From positions 11,160,001 through 11,224,000 of the forward strand of contig CM114274.1 in the NCBI GenBank assembly GCA_050084515.1: a stretch of 64,000 bases of DNA. The letters run 5' to 3'. The position numbers were made by a program, and so were the translations under genes. Shown in pieces: positions 22,901-34,233 of the stretch (position 1 is the stretch's first letter; each line of letters opens with the position of its first letter). The notes under the pieces are model-generated. The model saw only the letters and a list, made by a program, of their open reading frames with translations, did not search any database and was not told where the DNA came from. The DNA is from Blasia pusilla. Lineage: Eukaryota; Marchantiophyta; Marchantiopsida; Blasiales.

Positions 22901-23905
22901 CATTGTTGAACCTATACCAACGTCTCAAGCCGGACAATTAGGAAAGAGGAATATCTCCACACAAAAAGAGGCAATGGAAACTACACAATCTGGTGGTAAG
23001 GAGTGAGTTTAGCTTCACTAGATGTAGGATCTTCTAATATAATTACGTGTTGAAGTGAAGAATCTGGTTTTACAATGCATTTCTCAATACTTGGGTTATT
23101 TGTAGAAGTGCCAGAACGGAGCAACAAAAGGAGAAGTTCCACTGAAAGTACAGATGGTGATACTCGAATCACTCGTACGTATGTCATCCTTGGCATAATA
23201 AATTTGTCTTTGGCGTAGTTTTCAACCTATCCACAAAACATTAGTTATTTCAACCTGCAACGTTCAATGAACTTTGGCGTGCATAATGTGCAGAAAACCT
23301 CAGTATGGACAGCCAATGCAAATCATCACCAGCCAAAAGACAGAAGTCTAGGCTACAATCTGATGGTTTGAATGAGCAAGAAAGTGAGATCAGATCAGGC
23401 TCGTCTAAGAAAAGAACTAAGGTAATTTCTTTCATCTATACTGGCCTCTTCTATTCAAGGTTTATATGACGACAGTGATATTTCTTGTTGTGGACAGTCA
23501 AATAGTCGTCTAGGACTTGTGAACTTTTCGCATCATCTTCCAAAGATGGGATGGTCTTTCAAACAGGTATATCATAGCAGTTTTTTTTTTTCAGGTTAAT
23601 GGTGCAAATGCATGTGGGAAGAATTTGAATTGATACTAACTAAATGTTGTGTATTTTTTTAGCTACGAATTGGTGATCATGTATTACTCACCAAGCAAAA
23701 GTTGAGTAGGATGGTGCTTGGGTCAGAAGTTATATCAGGTTTTGGTGGAAGAGACAAGTTCCATACCAAAGATATCCCCTTAGGCATGGTGAGGGTTGAT
23801 CTAAACGAGGTGTTCAAACCACAACATGTTTTGTGGATGCCGAATTTGATAGACGAACCTGCACGAGAAACATTTGGTGATGCTCTTGGCTCAAGCATGC
23901 TCTAG
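19955..23905 (+). CDS. Second CACTA gene (TNPA / Transposase_24-like), multi-exon
   Basis: Thirteen exon-like blocks are bounded by good GT-AG sites: acceptors at about 19954, 20260, 20593, 20829, 21118, 21601, 22277, 22559, 22900, 23105, 23293, 23498 and 23662; donors include 20143 (GTAAGT), 21022 (GTAAGT), 21274, 22133 (GTAAGT), 23421 and 23570. Encoded pieces: an acidic Glu/Arg-rich start, a Pro-rich exon (20829-21021), a Transposase_24-type segment with SWNRLVDYWPSEEGKMK (about 22005-22060), a coiled-coil segment (22560-22690) and a C-terminal block with GDHVLLTKQKLSRMVLGSE ending in TAG at 23905. In En/Spm the companion gene's product binds subterminal repeats and aids transposition; that role is inferred here. 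The exon starting near 21601 has stops in its first part, so a later acceptor or a break is likely. The start codon is uncertain. Confidence 0.55.
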
Positions 23906-23999
23906 CCAGAGATGCATATGAGAAAGGTGATTCAGTAGAGTAGTCTTTATCTTTTGGCACCCAACTATCTAAGATGCACTAACTTTATTTTCATGGATG

Positions 24000-24539
24000 A
24001 CATGATCTCTCTTGCTCTTTCAAGATGAGATCATAAACCCTATTATATTTGATCTTCGTTTTTTAATCTATTTGGATTATTACCCCATGTAATAGTGATT
24101 AATTTTGTAATTTGGTGTATGGAAGCTCCTCTTTAGTGACATTCCATCCCTCAAAATCTGTTTTCAAGAGTATGTTTTCATTATTTTCTTGGTTAATTGC
24201 TTGTGTATGTTTCGTTTGTAGCAAGACATTCTTATTACCTCTCTTTCTAAACTAAGAGAAAATTCATGTAGTTTCTTGATTGCATCAAGATGGCACTACT
24301 CAATATAACAACATAGTGCTCATGTGCTACTTCCATATAGTTGAGTTGACATGTCTCTGGATATATGATGTTGTTTTAGTTATGTGCGCTTTTTTCAAAA
24401 TTCTACTATGTGCCAAGGTGAACGCTTAAGTGTTCACCATATAAATGAAAAAGAGGATGTTAATGATTCAAATCCATTAATTCTTGTGCCGTTCAAAAGG
24501 CATAATAAATATTCCAAAATATCCAAAATTTATATTCCC
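24000..24539. other. 3' non-coding part of the CACTA element
   Basis: AT-rich sequence after the last exon of the second gene. No further gene recognised; an open frame at 24384-24584 is unsupported. Confidence 0.5.
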
Positions 24540-25258
24540 ACTAGTCATATCAATATAACTAGCATAGTAGGGTTCAAAAACTGAAGTTGTAAGCTTCAAG
24601 TTCTCTATAGTCATAATTGTATGACTCATGCAGTTCTGTTGCAATGACTACATAATTTCCGCTACTCACATAGTCATATCTTCATGACTAAACCTGTTGT
24701 GCCCGCTTTTATAGTAGTCATGTAACTCTACTCTTCTAGTCATAGTACATGACTACATGAGTCCATACCAACATTTCAATAAAATAAAATGACTATATTA
24801 GTTGGCAACTATAACTGAATGGAGTACACTTTGGTGCATTTTGATAGGATATTCTGAACTTTTGCACACCAACCATGACTAAAGGAGTCGTTGGTGGTAA
24901 CTAGAAAAATATACACATATGACTAGATGAGTCGTACTCAAGTCCACATCATCAGTGACATGTCACAACAATAGTCCATGTCATCAGTGACACATCACTC
25001 TAAATATTCCATGTCACTGATGATGTGTCATTATTCCACGTCATCTGAGTGACGAATCATTCATGGCCTCATGACTACACCCTCGAGTCATATACCAACC
25101 TCCACCTAAGCTGACCATCCTAGTTAGCCTAGTCTCCAAACAAATATGACTTGGCTTTTGTGTCTAAAGTAGTCGTTAGTCATTTTTAGTCGTGGTATGT
25201 AAAGTATGACTCATATGAGTCATATAACCTAGTCATAAAACCAGGGATTTCTTCTAGT
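24540..25258. repeat. CACTA 3' subterminal repeats and terminus
   Basis: The words TAGTCAT, ATGACTA and ATGACTC recur many times in both orientations, typical of binding sites for a TNPA-like protein. The region also holds nested inverted repeats around GTCATCAGTGACA and GTCACTGATGATG (24950-25030). It ends CCAGGGATTTCTTCTAGTG at 25258. Confidence 0.75.
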
Positions 25259-25445
25259 GCATGTGTGATTGAGAGTGCTGGGTATCAGGTAGTAGCTGGT
25301 TCTAGGTGGGTGTAGTGATGATGACGAGTGTAGACTCTTTTCATGTGTAGCATGTTGGTGGCTATACGGCAGTTGCCGCGTAGGGGTCACATGTACGACA
25401 CAAGAGTGTCGCTAGGTTAGGTAAATCAGTTGGGAGGCTCATGGT
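25259..25445 (+). repeat. Repeat shared with 53405-53592 in inverse orientation
   Basis: Shared words include GATTGAGAGTG, GTGTAGTGATG, GACGAGTGTAGACTC, CATGTGTAGCATGTTGGTGG and GTTGGGAGGCTCA, in the same order on the opposite strand at 53405-53592. Probably terminal-repeat or leader sequence of a Ty3/gypsy element, since gag follows at 25.7 kb here and a purine-rich tract precedes the other copy. Confidence 0.7.
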
Positions 25446-25729
25446 GAGCCCGAGTGTTGAGTGTGCGTTGAGGCGGGGTGTGTCATCACGGGATTGACAT
25501 TAGCATAGGGGAGCTAGTGAGGAGTGTGGGAGACTCTCAGTGAGTCTGAGTGCTCGAGCGGGTGAGACAGGGTTTGTCATCACGGCGTTCTTCCAAAGTT
25601 TGGAAGAACGGGGTAGTGCGAGCAGTAGTAGTGGAGTGACACGGAGTGGAGTGAGATACCGAGGAGTTACGAGTGAGGAGCTACCTCGAAATCCATCCGT
25701 GGCTGGATCGTCATCACTAGACACTGGGT

Positions 25730-28229
25730 GTGGTGACGAGATCGCAGACGGAGGCTGTATCACTTGGTAGGAGATGGACGACATGGGCCATCACGACATG
25801 CTTCATTTCTCAAGTGCAGTGGGCACCATTGACTAAGATGATTTTATCCAGGAGTTCGACACGTGGTGCGACTTCCAAGAGATATGGACCCCGACACGGT
25901 TCAACCCTTTCATGGCATGGAAGGGGTTGTTCTAGTACTTGGAGGATCCTTCGATGGATGATTACATGGAGTTTCAATCACTATATTCAGTAGAGATTGA
26001 TGCTTGGAGGATGTATTGGGCTCTAGGGTATGTGTCCACTAGTGGTCGCGAGGCATATGATGGGATTGTGAGAGGAGAGAGACCCACACCATCAACCCGG
26101 AGACTAAATGGAGAGAAGGGCAGTGAAACAGGCGATGTGGCACAGACCTCTGGTTGTATAGGGCCACCCAGCTTTAGCCCCACAATGGAGTTCTTACGAC
26201 AGTTGGGAAGAGCTACCAGGGCGTACGCACCAACAAGCTGAAGAGTATACAAGATTTTCAACGACGATCGGGTGAGAGTCTGAGAGAGGCATTCACGCGC
26301 ATGAGGAGGTTGATCATTGCTACATATGGAGTGACTGAGGCGCAATGAGTCTAGTATTGGTACGGGGTTTTGGACCGTGAACTACAGGGGAGAGTCCAGG
26401 ATGCGGTGGTGATTCACTAGTGGTCGCGAGGCATATGATGGGATTGTGAGAGGAGAGAGACCCACACCACCAGCCAAGAGACTAAATGGAGAGGAGGGCA
26501 GTGAGACAGGCGATGTGGCAGAGACCTCTGGTGGCAGAGGGCCACCCAGCTTCAGCCCCACAATGGAGTTCTTCCGACAGTTGGGGAAGAGCTACCAAGG
26601 CGTACGCACCAACAAGCTGAAGAGTCTACAGGATTTTCAACGACGATCGGGTGAGAGTCTGAGAGAGGCATTCATGCGCATGAGGAGGTTGATCATTGCT
26701 ACATATGGAGTGACTGAGGCGCAGTCAGTCTAGTATTGGTACGGGATTCTGGACCGCGAACTACAGAGGAGAGTCCAGGATGCGGTGTTGATTCACACAT
26801 CAAAGCCCACATTGAAGGTGGTCTTTGAGTTGTCTGAGCATATTGAGCTCAACATTAGTGAGGAGCAGGTAGTGACCGCTGGATTTTCTCGAGAGTTGAC
26901 GGGTCCACGAGCGATGGTGACCCCACAGGTGCCACAATGAGCATCAGTACCACGGGAGCGGGCCTGTGTGCCCAAAGAGCAGGGCGGGTACCGTGAGCCT
27001 ATGAGGCAACGACCCGTATCTACATATGTTGCCCAGTAGGGACCGATGTTGTCTTGTTGGACGTGTGGAGGGGCCCATCGGCAGAGAGACTGCACACAAC
27101 ATGGGAGAGGATTACAAGCGTCTCTAATTGATCAAGAGCCATAGAGGATGGCCCCACCACAGCACCAGTGTGACTATTGCCACAAATTTGGTCACACTAG
27201 GGATAGGTGTTTTGACCTTCGTCGAGAGACACGTCCAAAGGTAGGCCAAGGGCCTCGAGGCGGTCATCGTGGAGGAGGTCAGGGAGTTCTTCCTGGACGT
27301 GGTGGTAGAGGACCACCACCAGCCAGAGGAGATGGAGCATGAGCACCAAAGTCGACACTTCTCTCATGCATTGATCAGTTGGAGCAGAGGATTGCTGCCA
27401 TGAGGATGATGCAGCCTAGAGAAGGCACAGACCTGTAAGTAGCTAGTGTGACTCCAGCTTCTACCTTTTACCCTGACTTAGGTGAGGATCTCGCTAGTAT
27501 GGGGTTTATGTGTAGTGTAGCCCACGTTGAGGCAGCTGTAGTGGTGACTCGGGGTGCTATGAGAGGCACCGAGCCATCGAGAGGTGGAGTGGAGATTGAC
27601 CCACTAGAGGGGACGGATGGGCGGCAGGCCAGGGTTCCACAATCATTCACATTGTCGGAGGCACTATACACACCATCGATGGTGTATCGACGACCAATGT
27701 TGCCTATAGTTCAAGCAGGTACGTCGACATCATGAGGAGTTGGAGTGAAAACTCCTATGCCAACTTGAGTGGAGTCAGTGTTGACCATAGTGTTGGAGGT
27801 GGCCACCAGAGTGAGTCAGACTCCACTATTTTCCTCCATAGAGTTGGCGACGTTGGGAGTTGGACCAGTTGAGGTGTTCCGGCTGGCCACCACGTTGTGT
27901 GAGCATGGAGAGGTGACTGCTTCTTGTTTAGGGGTAGTTGACAAGGTGGTCGACTTGCCCTCAAAGCTGGTGCTCGGGACGTTCCCCACGGAGTCATGGC
28001 ATGCGGCGGCAGCGAAGTTGGTAGATATGCCAGCTTGACTAGTCATAGAGCGAGCAGTGGTGACACCTGGAGTAGTGTTACTGGATAACCGAGGTGGAGT
28101 ATTTCGCTTGGTTAGTCCCACGGGGATGGTATACCACCCACAGCGCCTCCTACTTGATTCGGGAGCGCAACTCTTGATGTTAGGGAAGGCGGCGTGTTTA
28201 GGATTGGGGTTCCGAAAGGCGTATTTAGC
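25730..28229 (+). pseudogene. Ty3/gypsy gag and protease, decayed
   Basis: Gag: WCDFQEIWTPTRFNPF, MEFFRQLGKSYQGVRTN, LKSLQDFQRRSGESLREAF and MRRLIIATYGVTEAQ resemble a retrotransposon gag capsid domain. Two CCHC zinc knuckles follow: CWTCGGAHRQRDC (about 27058-27096) and CDYCHKFGHTRDRC (27169-27210), then an Arg/Gly-rich tail. Protease: LLLDSGAQLLML (about 28150-28185) has the DSGA aspartic-protease signature. Many in-frame stops of all three types interrupt the frame (for example near 25829, 25934, 26346, 26938, 27143, 27340, 27436), so it is inactive. Reverse transcriptase and integrase are missing: the frame runs directly into LTR copy 2, which lies in the opposite orientation, at about 28230. 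Confidence 0.8.
26037..26794 (+). repeat. In-frame 378-bp tandem duplication within gag
   Basis: CACTAGTGGTCGCGAGGC begins both units, at 26037 and 26415. The unit is 378 bp (126 codons), so the frame is kept. The copies differ at about 20 positions. Confidence 0.9.
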
Positions 28230-29129
28230 ATTGGGGGCGCGCAGCCCTATGCACGCCTCCCACCTCAAGGAGGAGGGAGAAGGGGGGGTGGGCCATTGCC
28301 GCCCGTCCGTGCCCATCGCCGCCCGTCGCTGCCCGTCTGTGCCCGTTGTCCGCCCGTGACCTAATTTCCAGCCGCCTCTGCCACCTAAACCGCTTCCTGC
28401 TCTTTCCTGACCCCTCACTCGCGTACACCCGAAGCCACACTTCCTGCTACACTCAACTAATGTCCCCAGTCAATCCGCACCAGCCAAAAATCTAAGAAAA
28501 ATGGACAGCGCTTCCGCCCATAACCTTCCAAACATAAAAATGACCAACACTCGCAACACACGCGTCTCCAAGGGCTCCCGACCAAGGCAACTCGCTTGCC
28601 TACCTACAAACAACGAATTCCTACCAGCCCCTTGACATCTTTCTCATGTAAAAATAAAGAGTAGTAAAAACGGCACACTCGGCCTAAAACTCCACTCCTC
28701 AATCTACATCGACATATCGAGCCTCGTCCACCATGTGCTATCAAGGAATCCGGATGCTAGCATCCTAGTCCTATCTCACACACATACAAGAGAGGTGCTC
28801 CAATGGCCCAACATGAGAAAGATGGCTTACGAAAGCCATCTTCCTTTCTTATATAGGGTTGGGAAGAGCCAAAAGGCTCTTCACCAAAAAATAGCCCTCC
28901 CCTTGGTAACCTGCGCACACGGGTTACCAGGGGCGGGTGACCTGGTCAACAAGTCACCCGGCTGTGAAAGACCTCAACATGAAAGTTGTCAGAAACAACG
29001 TTCCTGACACAATGGACCTATCCTCAACTTCATCCGACACAGTGCGACAAAGTTACACTCAAGATAGTCCGCTGGCTCCTATGCCTTATCCACGATAGAT
29101 CTCGGCCTATCGGCTACCCAGATGTGACA
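28230..29129 (-). mobile_element. LTR-like element, copy 2
   Basis: Reverse complement of copy 1: it ends (plus strand) in AGATGTGACA, the complement of the TGTCACATCT start, and has the TATA box at 28849-28856 in minus orientation. The hairpin cluster is at about 28815-28960. Immediately outside the TGT end, the minus strand reads CAGCTTAGGAGT, which could serve as a polypurine tract, so this may be the 3' LTR of a minus-strand element whose pol end is the PHD-like debris at 29435-29766. The other end is fused to the gag-protease pseudogene. Confidence 0.65.
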
Positions 29130-29434
29130 ACTCCTAAGCTGAAAATCCTTGTCAAGCAATTTAGGTCCATTGCCTGACCCAAGACATGACGTCGTGATGC
29201 CTCTGATAGTGATGGTACTGCCGTCACTCCTGTGGGAAATCCCATCGCCCGCTCTTGCTCATCGGCGTTGGGCTCCACCAACCTCTACACCTGGTCATCC
29301 AAAACAAAACAAAGCCATGTCAGGTCCGGCCTCCTTGAATGCATAGGAAGCGGAAAAACTCACCAATGTAGGAAAGGCTGCTCGTGGCATGCCAATCTTG
29401 TTGACCATAGTCAACAACGGTCGATCATTGTGCC

Positions 29435-29766
29435 TTACTGCCTATGATCGACAACGCATATCCAAAATAGAATCCACCAACAAATCGAGGGGACGCTCCA
29501 CTCTTGCATAAGCCCTTCGCAACACCTCATGTGGTACCAAGTTGGTCCACCAAAGATGCAGGCGGTGTGCTCTAGAACCGACATTCTCCGCATCTTACAA
29601 CACTGGCACGCCGATCCATCCGCGCACTTGACGTGCACTCGTCATCACGTGGGACCTCGAATCGCCCAAAATTGGCACATTCTCCAAAATGTATGCTGGA
29701 GAACAAGGCTGATGCTCCTATAAATATTGCAAGATCCGCATCATCTCCCAAAACAACCTGGACCAA
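29435..29766 (-). pseudogene. Possible PHD-like C-terminus of a gypsy pol, decayed
   Basis: Minus-strand frames contain CQCC and, further on, WYHMRC, matching the CxxC and WxHxxC parts of a PHD finger. The nearby Ty3/gypsy pol at 61.6-64 kb has a clearer PHD finger at the same place, next to its C-terminus. Orientation and position relative to LTR copy 2 fit the end of a minus-strand element. The match is short and broken by stops, so this is a tentative call. Confidence 0.35.
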
Positions 29767-29889
29767 GTGTCAGCTAACCCGCTACCTCATCCAACACTCG
29801 ATTGGCCTTGACACAGCCAACCAGCAATGACCAAGTCTATTGTCCCTACCCGCTCCAAGTCTTGCGCCCCCATATGCCCTCGTTTAGGG

Positions 29890-30790
29890 CTCCCTTATCA
29901 TTTATGGAACCGGGAGGGCAGTTCTGATTGATCCTCCTTTTCATTTTGAGAACTAGATCTCTACTTCTGATGGTGAGGAAGTCGAGAAGGACGTCCACGA
30001 TCTCTTTTGGGAACTATAGTTCCAAATGCCCCCGTTCGAGCTTAGGGTTTGTGTCAGAAACCGGAACTTGAGTTCTGATTGATCCTCCTTCCCATTTCGA
30101 GAACTGGATGTCTATTTCGGATAGCGAGGAATCCGATAAGGAGGCCCATGATCTCATTTGGGAATTTCAGTTTGGAAAGCAGCCGTCCGAGCTTAGTTGT
30201 TGTGTCTGGAACCAGAATTTGAGTTTCGATTCATCCTCCTTCTCATTTCGAGAGGTGGATCTCTAGTTCCGATGGTGCGGAAGTCGGGATGGAGCCCGAA
30301 ATATCAACTTGGGAAGTACAGCTCTGAACGCCCTCGTAAGGGCTCACTTTTCGTCTCAAGAACTGGAATCTGAGTTCCGATTGATCTTGCTTCTCATTTC
30401 GAGAACGGGATCACTAATACCGATAGTGAGGAATCCAATAAGGAGCTTGCGATCTCATTTGGGAACTATATTTCCGAAGCTGCCCTTCAGGCTCAGTTTT
30501 GAGGTTGGAACCGGAACCTGAGTTCTGATTCATCCTCCTTTTCATTTTGAGAAGTAGATCTAGAGTTCCGATGGTGAGGTAGCAAGGGAAGAGGCCGACA
30601 ATTTCATTTGGGAACTACAATCTGAAAGTAGCAGTTCAGGCTCCGTTGTCCTCTCTAGAACCAGAACCTGAGTTCCGATTGATCCTCCTTCTCATTTCGA
30701 GAACTGGAACTAGAGTTCTGATGGTGAGATAGTAAGGAAAGCGGTTGGCGATTTGATTTGCGAAAAAGCCTTTGTTTAGGTTGTGTCGAA
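29890..30790 (+). repeat. 150-bp tandem repeat, six degenerate units
   Basis: GATTGATCCTCCTT-like anchors lie at 29926, 30077, 30229, 30379, 30527 and 30677, spacings 148-152 bp. Each unit contains GAACCTGAGTTCYGATT, TCATTTCGAGAACTGGATCT, a GTTCCGATGGTGAGG block and TCATTTGGGAACTA. Units are roughly 75-85% alike. All frames contain stops, so it is a satellite-like array, not a protein repeat. Confidence 0.9.
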
Positions 30791-31097
30791 ATTGGTGTTA
30801 ACCCAAAAATCCAAATATTCCTTAAATTTCCTCAAAAACTCCATGACAAATATTCTACTGAATCCGAGACTAAATCTTGCTCAATGTATAAGATGCTCCT
30901 TCACTTTCCTTTTCTGATAAGTCACCAACTCAATCTATTTTGAGAAATGCTCCACCATGACCAACATATACCAATTATAATGACTTGGTAATATATGGCA
31001 AGTTGGAGAGTTGTGCAAAGTCTAGAATCCAACTATAACTTGACCTTAAGATTGACAAAGGATATAAGCATAGGGTGGTTATATTAAACATCGATCA

Positions 31098-31286
31098 TCA
31101 TGCCAAGCCATCGATTCTAAATCTTGAGTAAATATAAGTACACATACATTTCTCTAAAATCTCCCATCTTCTTCTAGGCATATCATAATACACATGCTTG
31201 CTAGGAAGATGAGGCACCATCCATACTCTACCATCCTCCCATACCCATAAATATATGTTATAAGTATATCTCATATGAATATCCAA
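31098..31286 (-). pseudogene. Ty3/gypsy pre-integrase scrap
   Basis: The minus strand encodes WEDGRVWMVPHLPSKHVYYD followed by RRRWEILEKC, resembling the segment between RNase H and the integrase zinc finger of gypsy pol. A related WKDGRVRVVPHPSQR-like reading occurs on the minus strand at about 62760-62810. Only about 60 codons remain. Confidence 0.4.
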
Positions 31287-31830
31287 TCTTTCTATAGGAT
31301 CTAATTGTACTACCTAACACTCATTGTGTTCGCTATGATACAAATATAAAGGTACTCCTAAACATTTTCATTATTGTGGACATCAAAACTATATATCGCC
31401 TACTAATCTAAGAACTTACTATTTGACCCCGATACTAAAGTTGATGCACCATTATCTTAACTTGAAAATTAGTGTTTCCAACATTTTTTCCTGCATATAT
31501 ACATCATTTTCACCATCCAAACATAAAAGCAACTAGACTACTACACTCAACCATAAAGTCCAAACACGAAAGGCACGTAAGTATAATATTGATGAATATA
31601 GTCATTTTCTATGTGTTTGAGGACTTAGGGTTTAATGGCTAGGATTCTCCAATTTGAGTTTAGGTTTTTGTTTTCGTGATTTAGGGTCTAAAATTTAAGG
31701 TTATTTTCCATTACTAATCCAAGAATAATTTCATTCACTGAATTTAGGAAAATTCGTATTCTATCAAAATATCTCAAATTTTCTATTTGTAAAATATAAA
31801 CTTTAAGTTAGCTCTCACATACATACATAC

Positions 31831-31875
<45 letters not shown>

Positions 31876-34157
31876 GCAAGAGACCTCAATTACTTACAAG
31901 ACAAGGAGCATCATGGCTTATATAATGGGGTTCAACAAAGATAAAATGCACCCCAAGTTCTCTCTCCTTTGGAGGTATACCCTCACTCTCCCAAAATGCG
32001 TAAATTTTGTGATTTGGGCATACAAGTCACCTCATTAATCCTCAATAACTCAACTTGCAATAATGGGTCAAGGGACATCTTCTACTAATTGAAAGTCAAC
32101 TCTCTCATAACGAGAAACTTACCTGCAATAGTATATTCCTCAAAGAAGCTCTAAATCAATCAAAACAAAGGGAAAACTTGCACTCTTAGACTACCCTACT
32201 CCTCTATGTCCTCATCAAATCATCCTTCATCTACTAGTCTCAACATTTGGTTTGTCCGAATGCATCTCACAAACACTCTATGTTCCACTAAAAAAGACGT
32301 GATATGCTATAGCAAAGCATGAATGGGTCAGGACTCAAAAGGTTGGTAGAGGAGGGGGGAGATGAGACAGGGAGCGAGGGAGAGGTTGGAGCAAGAGTGG
32401 GTGTTCTTGTGACTTCCATAGTGTGGTAGGTTGGAGCAAGAGTAAATAAGTCACAAGACCAAACACTACAAAATGTTGAACTATACTTTCGGACAAGTGT
32501 TTCGTAATATGGCCACTTTTTGTTATCTTATCTTAGACTAGAGGAGGTTCAAAGTCTTCCATTAGGATAATACCAAGAAGTGATGCTTCTTTCAAAAATC
32601 AAAATATATTCGCTCATAATGTTGTCTTTGAAGAAATTCTTCCATGTTGATTTTGATACTTACACATGTAAAACAATAAATTTTGAGGCGTCCATTGGCC
32701 CTCATACTAGTTTAGTAGTAATCATATTTCTATGTTATAATCAAAAGGTTACATGATGGAACATCTATGTTGTTAATATGAAAATTAGTATGTTGTCCAG
32801 AGTGGTAGAGTTTTATTTTTCTGATTATTTAAATGACACGCATCATTAATAGAAGGGTTTTAAAACAAGTGTCAACAACATAAAGACATAAGAGGACGGT
32901 TTAGACCCTAACCACATCTGATTTCCCAAAAAAGTTATATCAAATGTTCAATTTACAACAGTTAAATTATTGATTGAATAAAGGGCACTCTATTAGTTAC
33001 AATTACACATATTTCCCTTATGTTGATTGGAACCCTTTTCGAGACCGGGAAGCTCCTATGGAAGATTCGCATCATGAGAAACTATGCAGTCTTAGATCAG
33101 ACCAGGCGACCCAATACTGCTAGCACAGTTGAAACGGAGCGGTATTGGGTTTTGGGTCCATCTCTCAGCAGCAGTATTGGGACTAGACCTACTGAGACCC
33201 AGTAACTGAGGAGTATTGGGTCTCCTACTCTAACAGAGCTCCGTCGGTCAGCGACGTGCCGCGAAGTTACGTAAAGCGAACGCGCGCTGGACTGAAGCGG
33301 GGAAATGACCATTCGCGATGTTCGAGATAGACGCCCACGCTGAAGTCGACCGCTGTATAGCAACTAGCAATGCTGGGGGGCGGCCCCGGGGGCCTCTGAG
33401 AAATTGAGACTGAGGACGGAAGAGCAGACACTATTGAGGTGGAGAAGTGTGGAGCACATACACAACGAATGGTTTGGCCGAGTGTGGAGATTTGGACAGC
33501 GGGTGGTCCAAACGTTTATTCCATGGCCAAGAAAGGTACACACTGAATTCGAAACACCAAAAATTCTCTTCGTGCGACTGCTGCTCGGGACCAAAGATCG
33601 AGCCGATCGTCCCCTCCGCAAAAATGAAACGTTACACATTTCGGAAGATAAAAGTTGAGCGAATCAGTACTCTCTTCCAACCGCGCGCCACTGATTACGT
33701 ACTCCTCGCTTCTTATCCTGTCTCCCCCAGGGGTTCGAGAGATTCGCCCTTAAGTCCCGAAAGTTCCGTAAAACACTCTCTCTTTCTCTCTCCCCTCGTA
33801 TATCCAGTTCTACTACGATGGTTCCGAATTATTTATGATTCGTACGCAGGAGGGATCATATCCATCTACACCAGATCTGGAAGTGATTTCAGGTGGTATA
33901 CCTCATTTATTTGGATTCGAAGGTGATCGTTGCTGCCAAAGATTTCGTGTGCGGGACTGAGGGCATGATTTTGCTGAGGCTCAAGAATTATGTCCCGGCG
34001 CCTCGATCGACGAGGTGATCGGTGTCAGATACGCCGGCGGCACGAAGTGGAACTAGTTGCAATGTGCGTTGGACTTCCCGGCGCGGAGAGTACTTATTAG
34101 CAACTGCGGCAGGGATGGAGAGGGTGCGGTCGATCCTTGGCCGTTCTGCCCGACGAT
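31287..34157. other. Intergenic DNA, no gene recognised
   Basis: AT-rich to about 33000, with a CT microsatellite of 38 nt at 31834-31871. From about 33050 the base composition becomes more balanced, matching the TauE gene downstream region. GTATTGGG and its complement occur four times at 33110-33215 without a clear repeat unit. Confidence 0.5.
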
Positions 34158-34213
34158 TGAAGAAGGAGAAGAAGAAGAAGAAGAAGAAGGTCCGGTCCGG
34201 TCCGGTCCGGTCG
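34158..34213. repeat. GAA run followed by GGTCC run
   Basis: AGAAGAAG-type triplets at 34158-34190, then about five GGTCC units at 34189-34213. They lie just past the stop codon of the TauE gene, so in its 3' UTR or downstream. Confidence 0.85.
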
Positions 34214-34233
34214 GGTCTGGTCATGGCTTCGAG

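Larger units (their letters stand above)
15960..25258 (+). mobile_element. Large CACTA (En/Spm) DNA transposon
   Basis: Contains, in order, a TNP2-type transposase gene (about 16060-19760), a second multi-exon gene (19955-23905) and a 3' subterminal repeat region (24540-25258) ending in CTAGTG, the complement of a CACTAG terminus. This is the normal gene order of plant CACTA elements. The 3' end abuts, at 25259, a repeat that is also present without the transposon at 53405-53592. The 5' CACTAG terminus was not found: the only candidate, at about 15580, lacks TAGTCAT subterminal repeats. The 5' end is probably lost or diverged, so the start given is only the coding limit. Confidence 0.85.

Noticed and set aside
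33110-33215. GTATTGGG motif cluster as a regulatory array
   Set aside because: Only four irregular occurrences with no shared spacing or unit.
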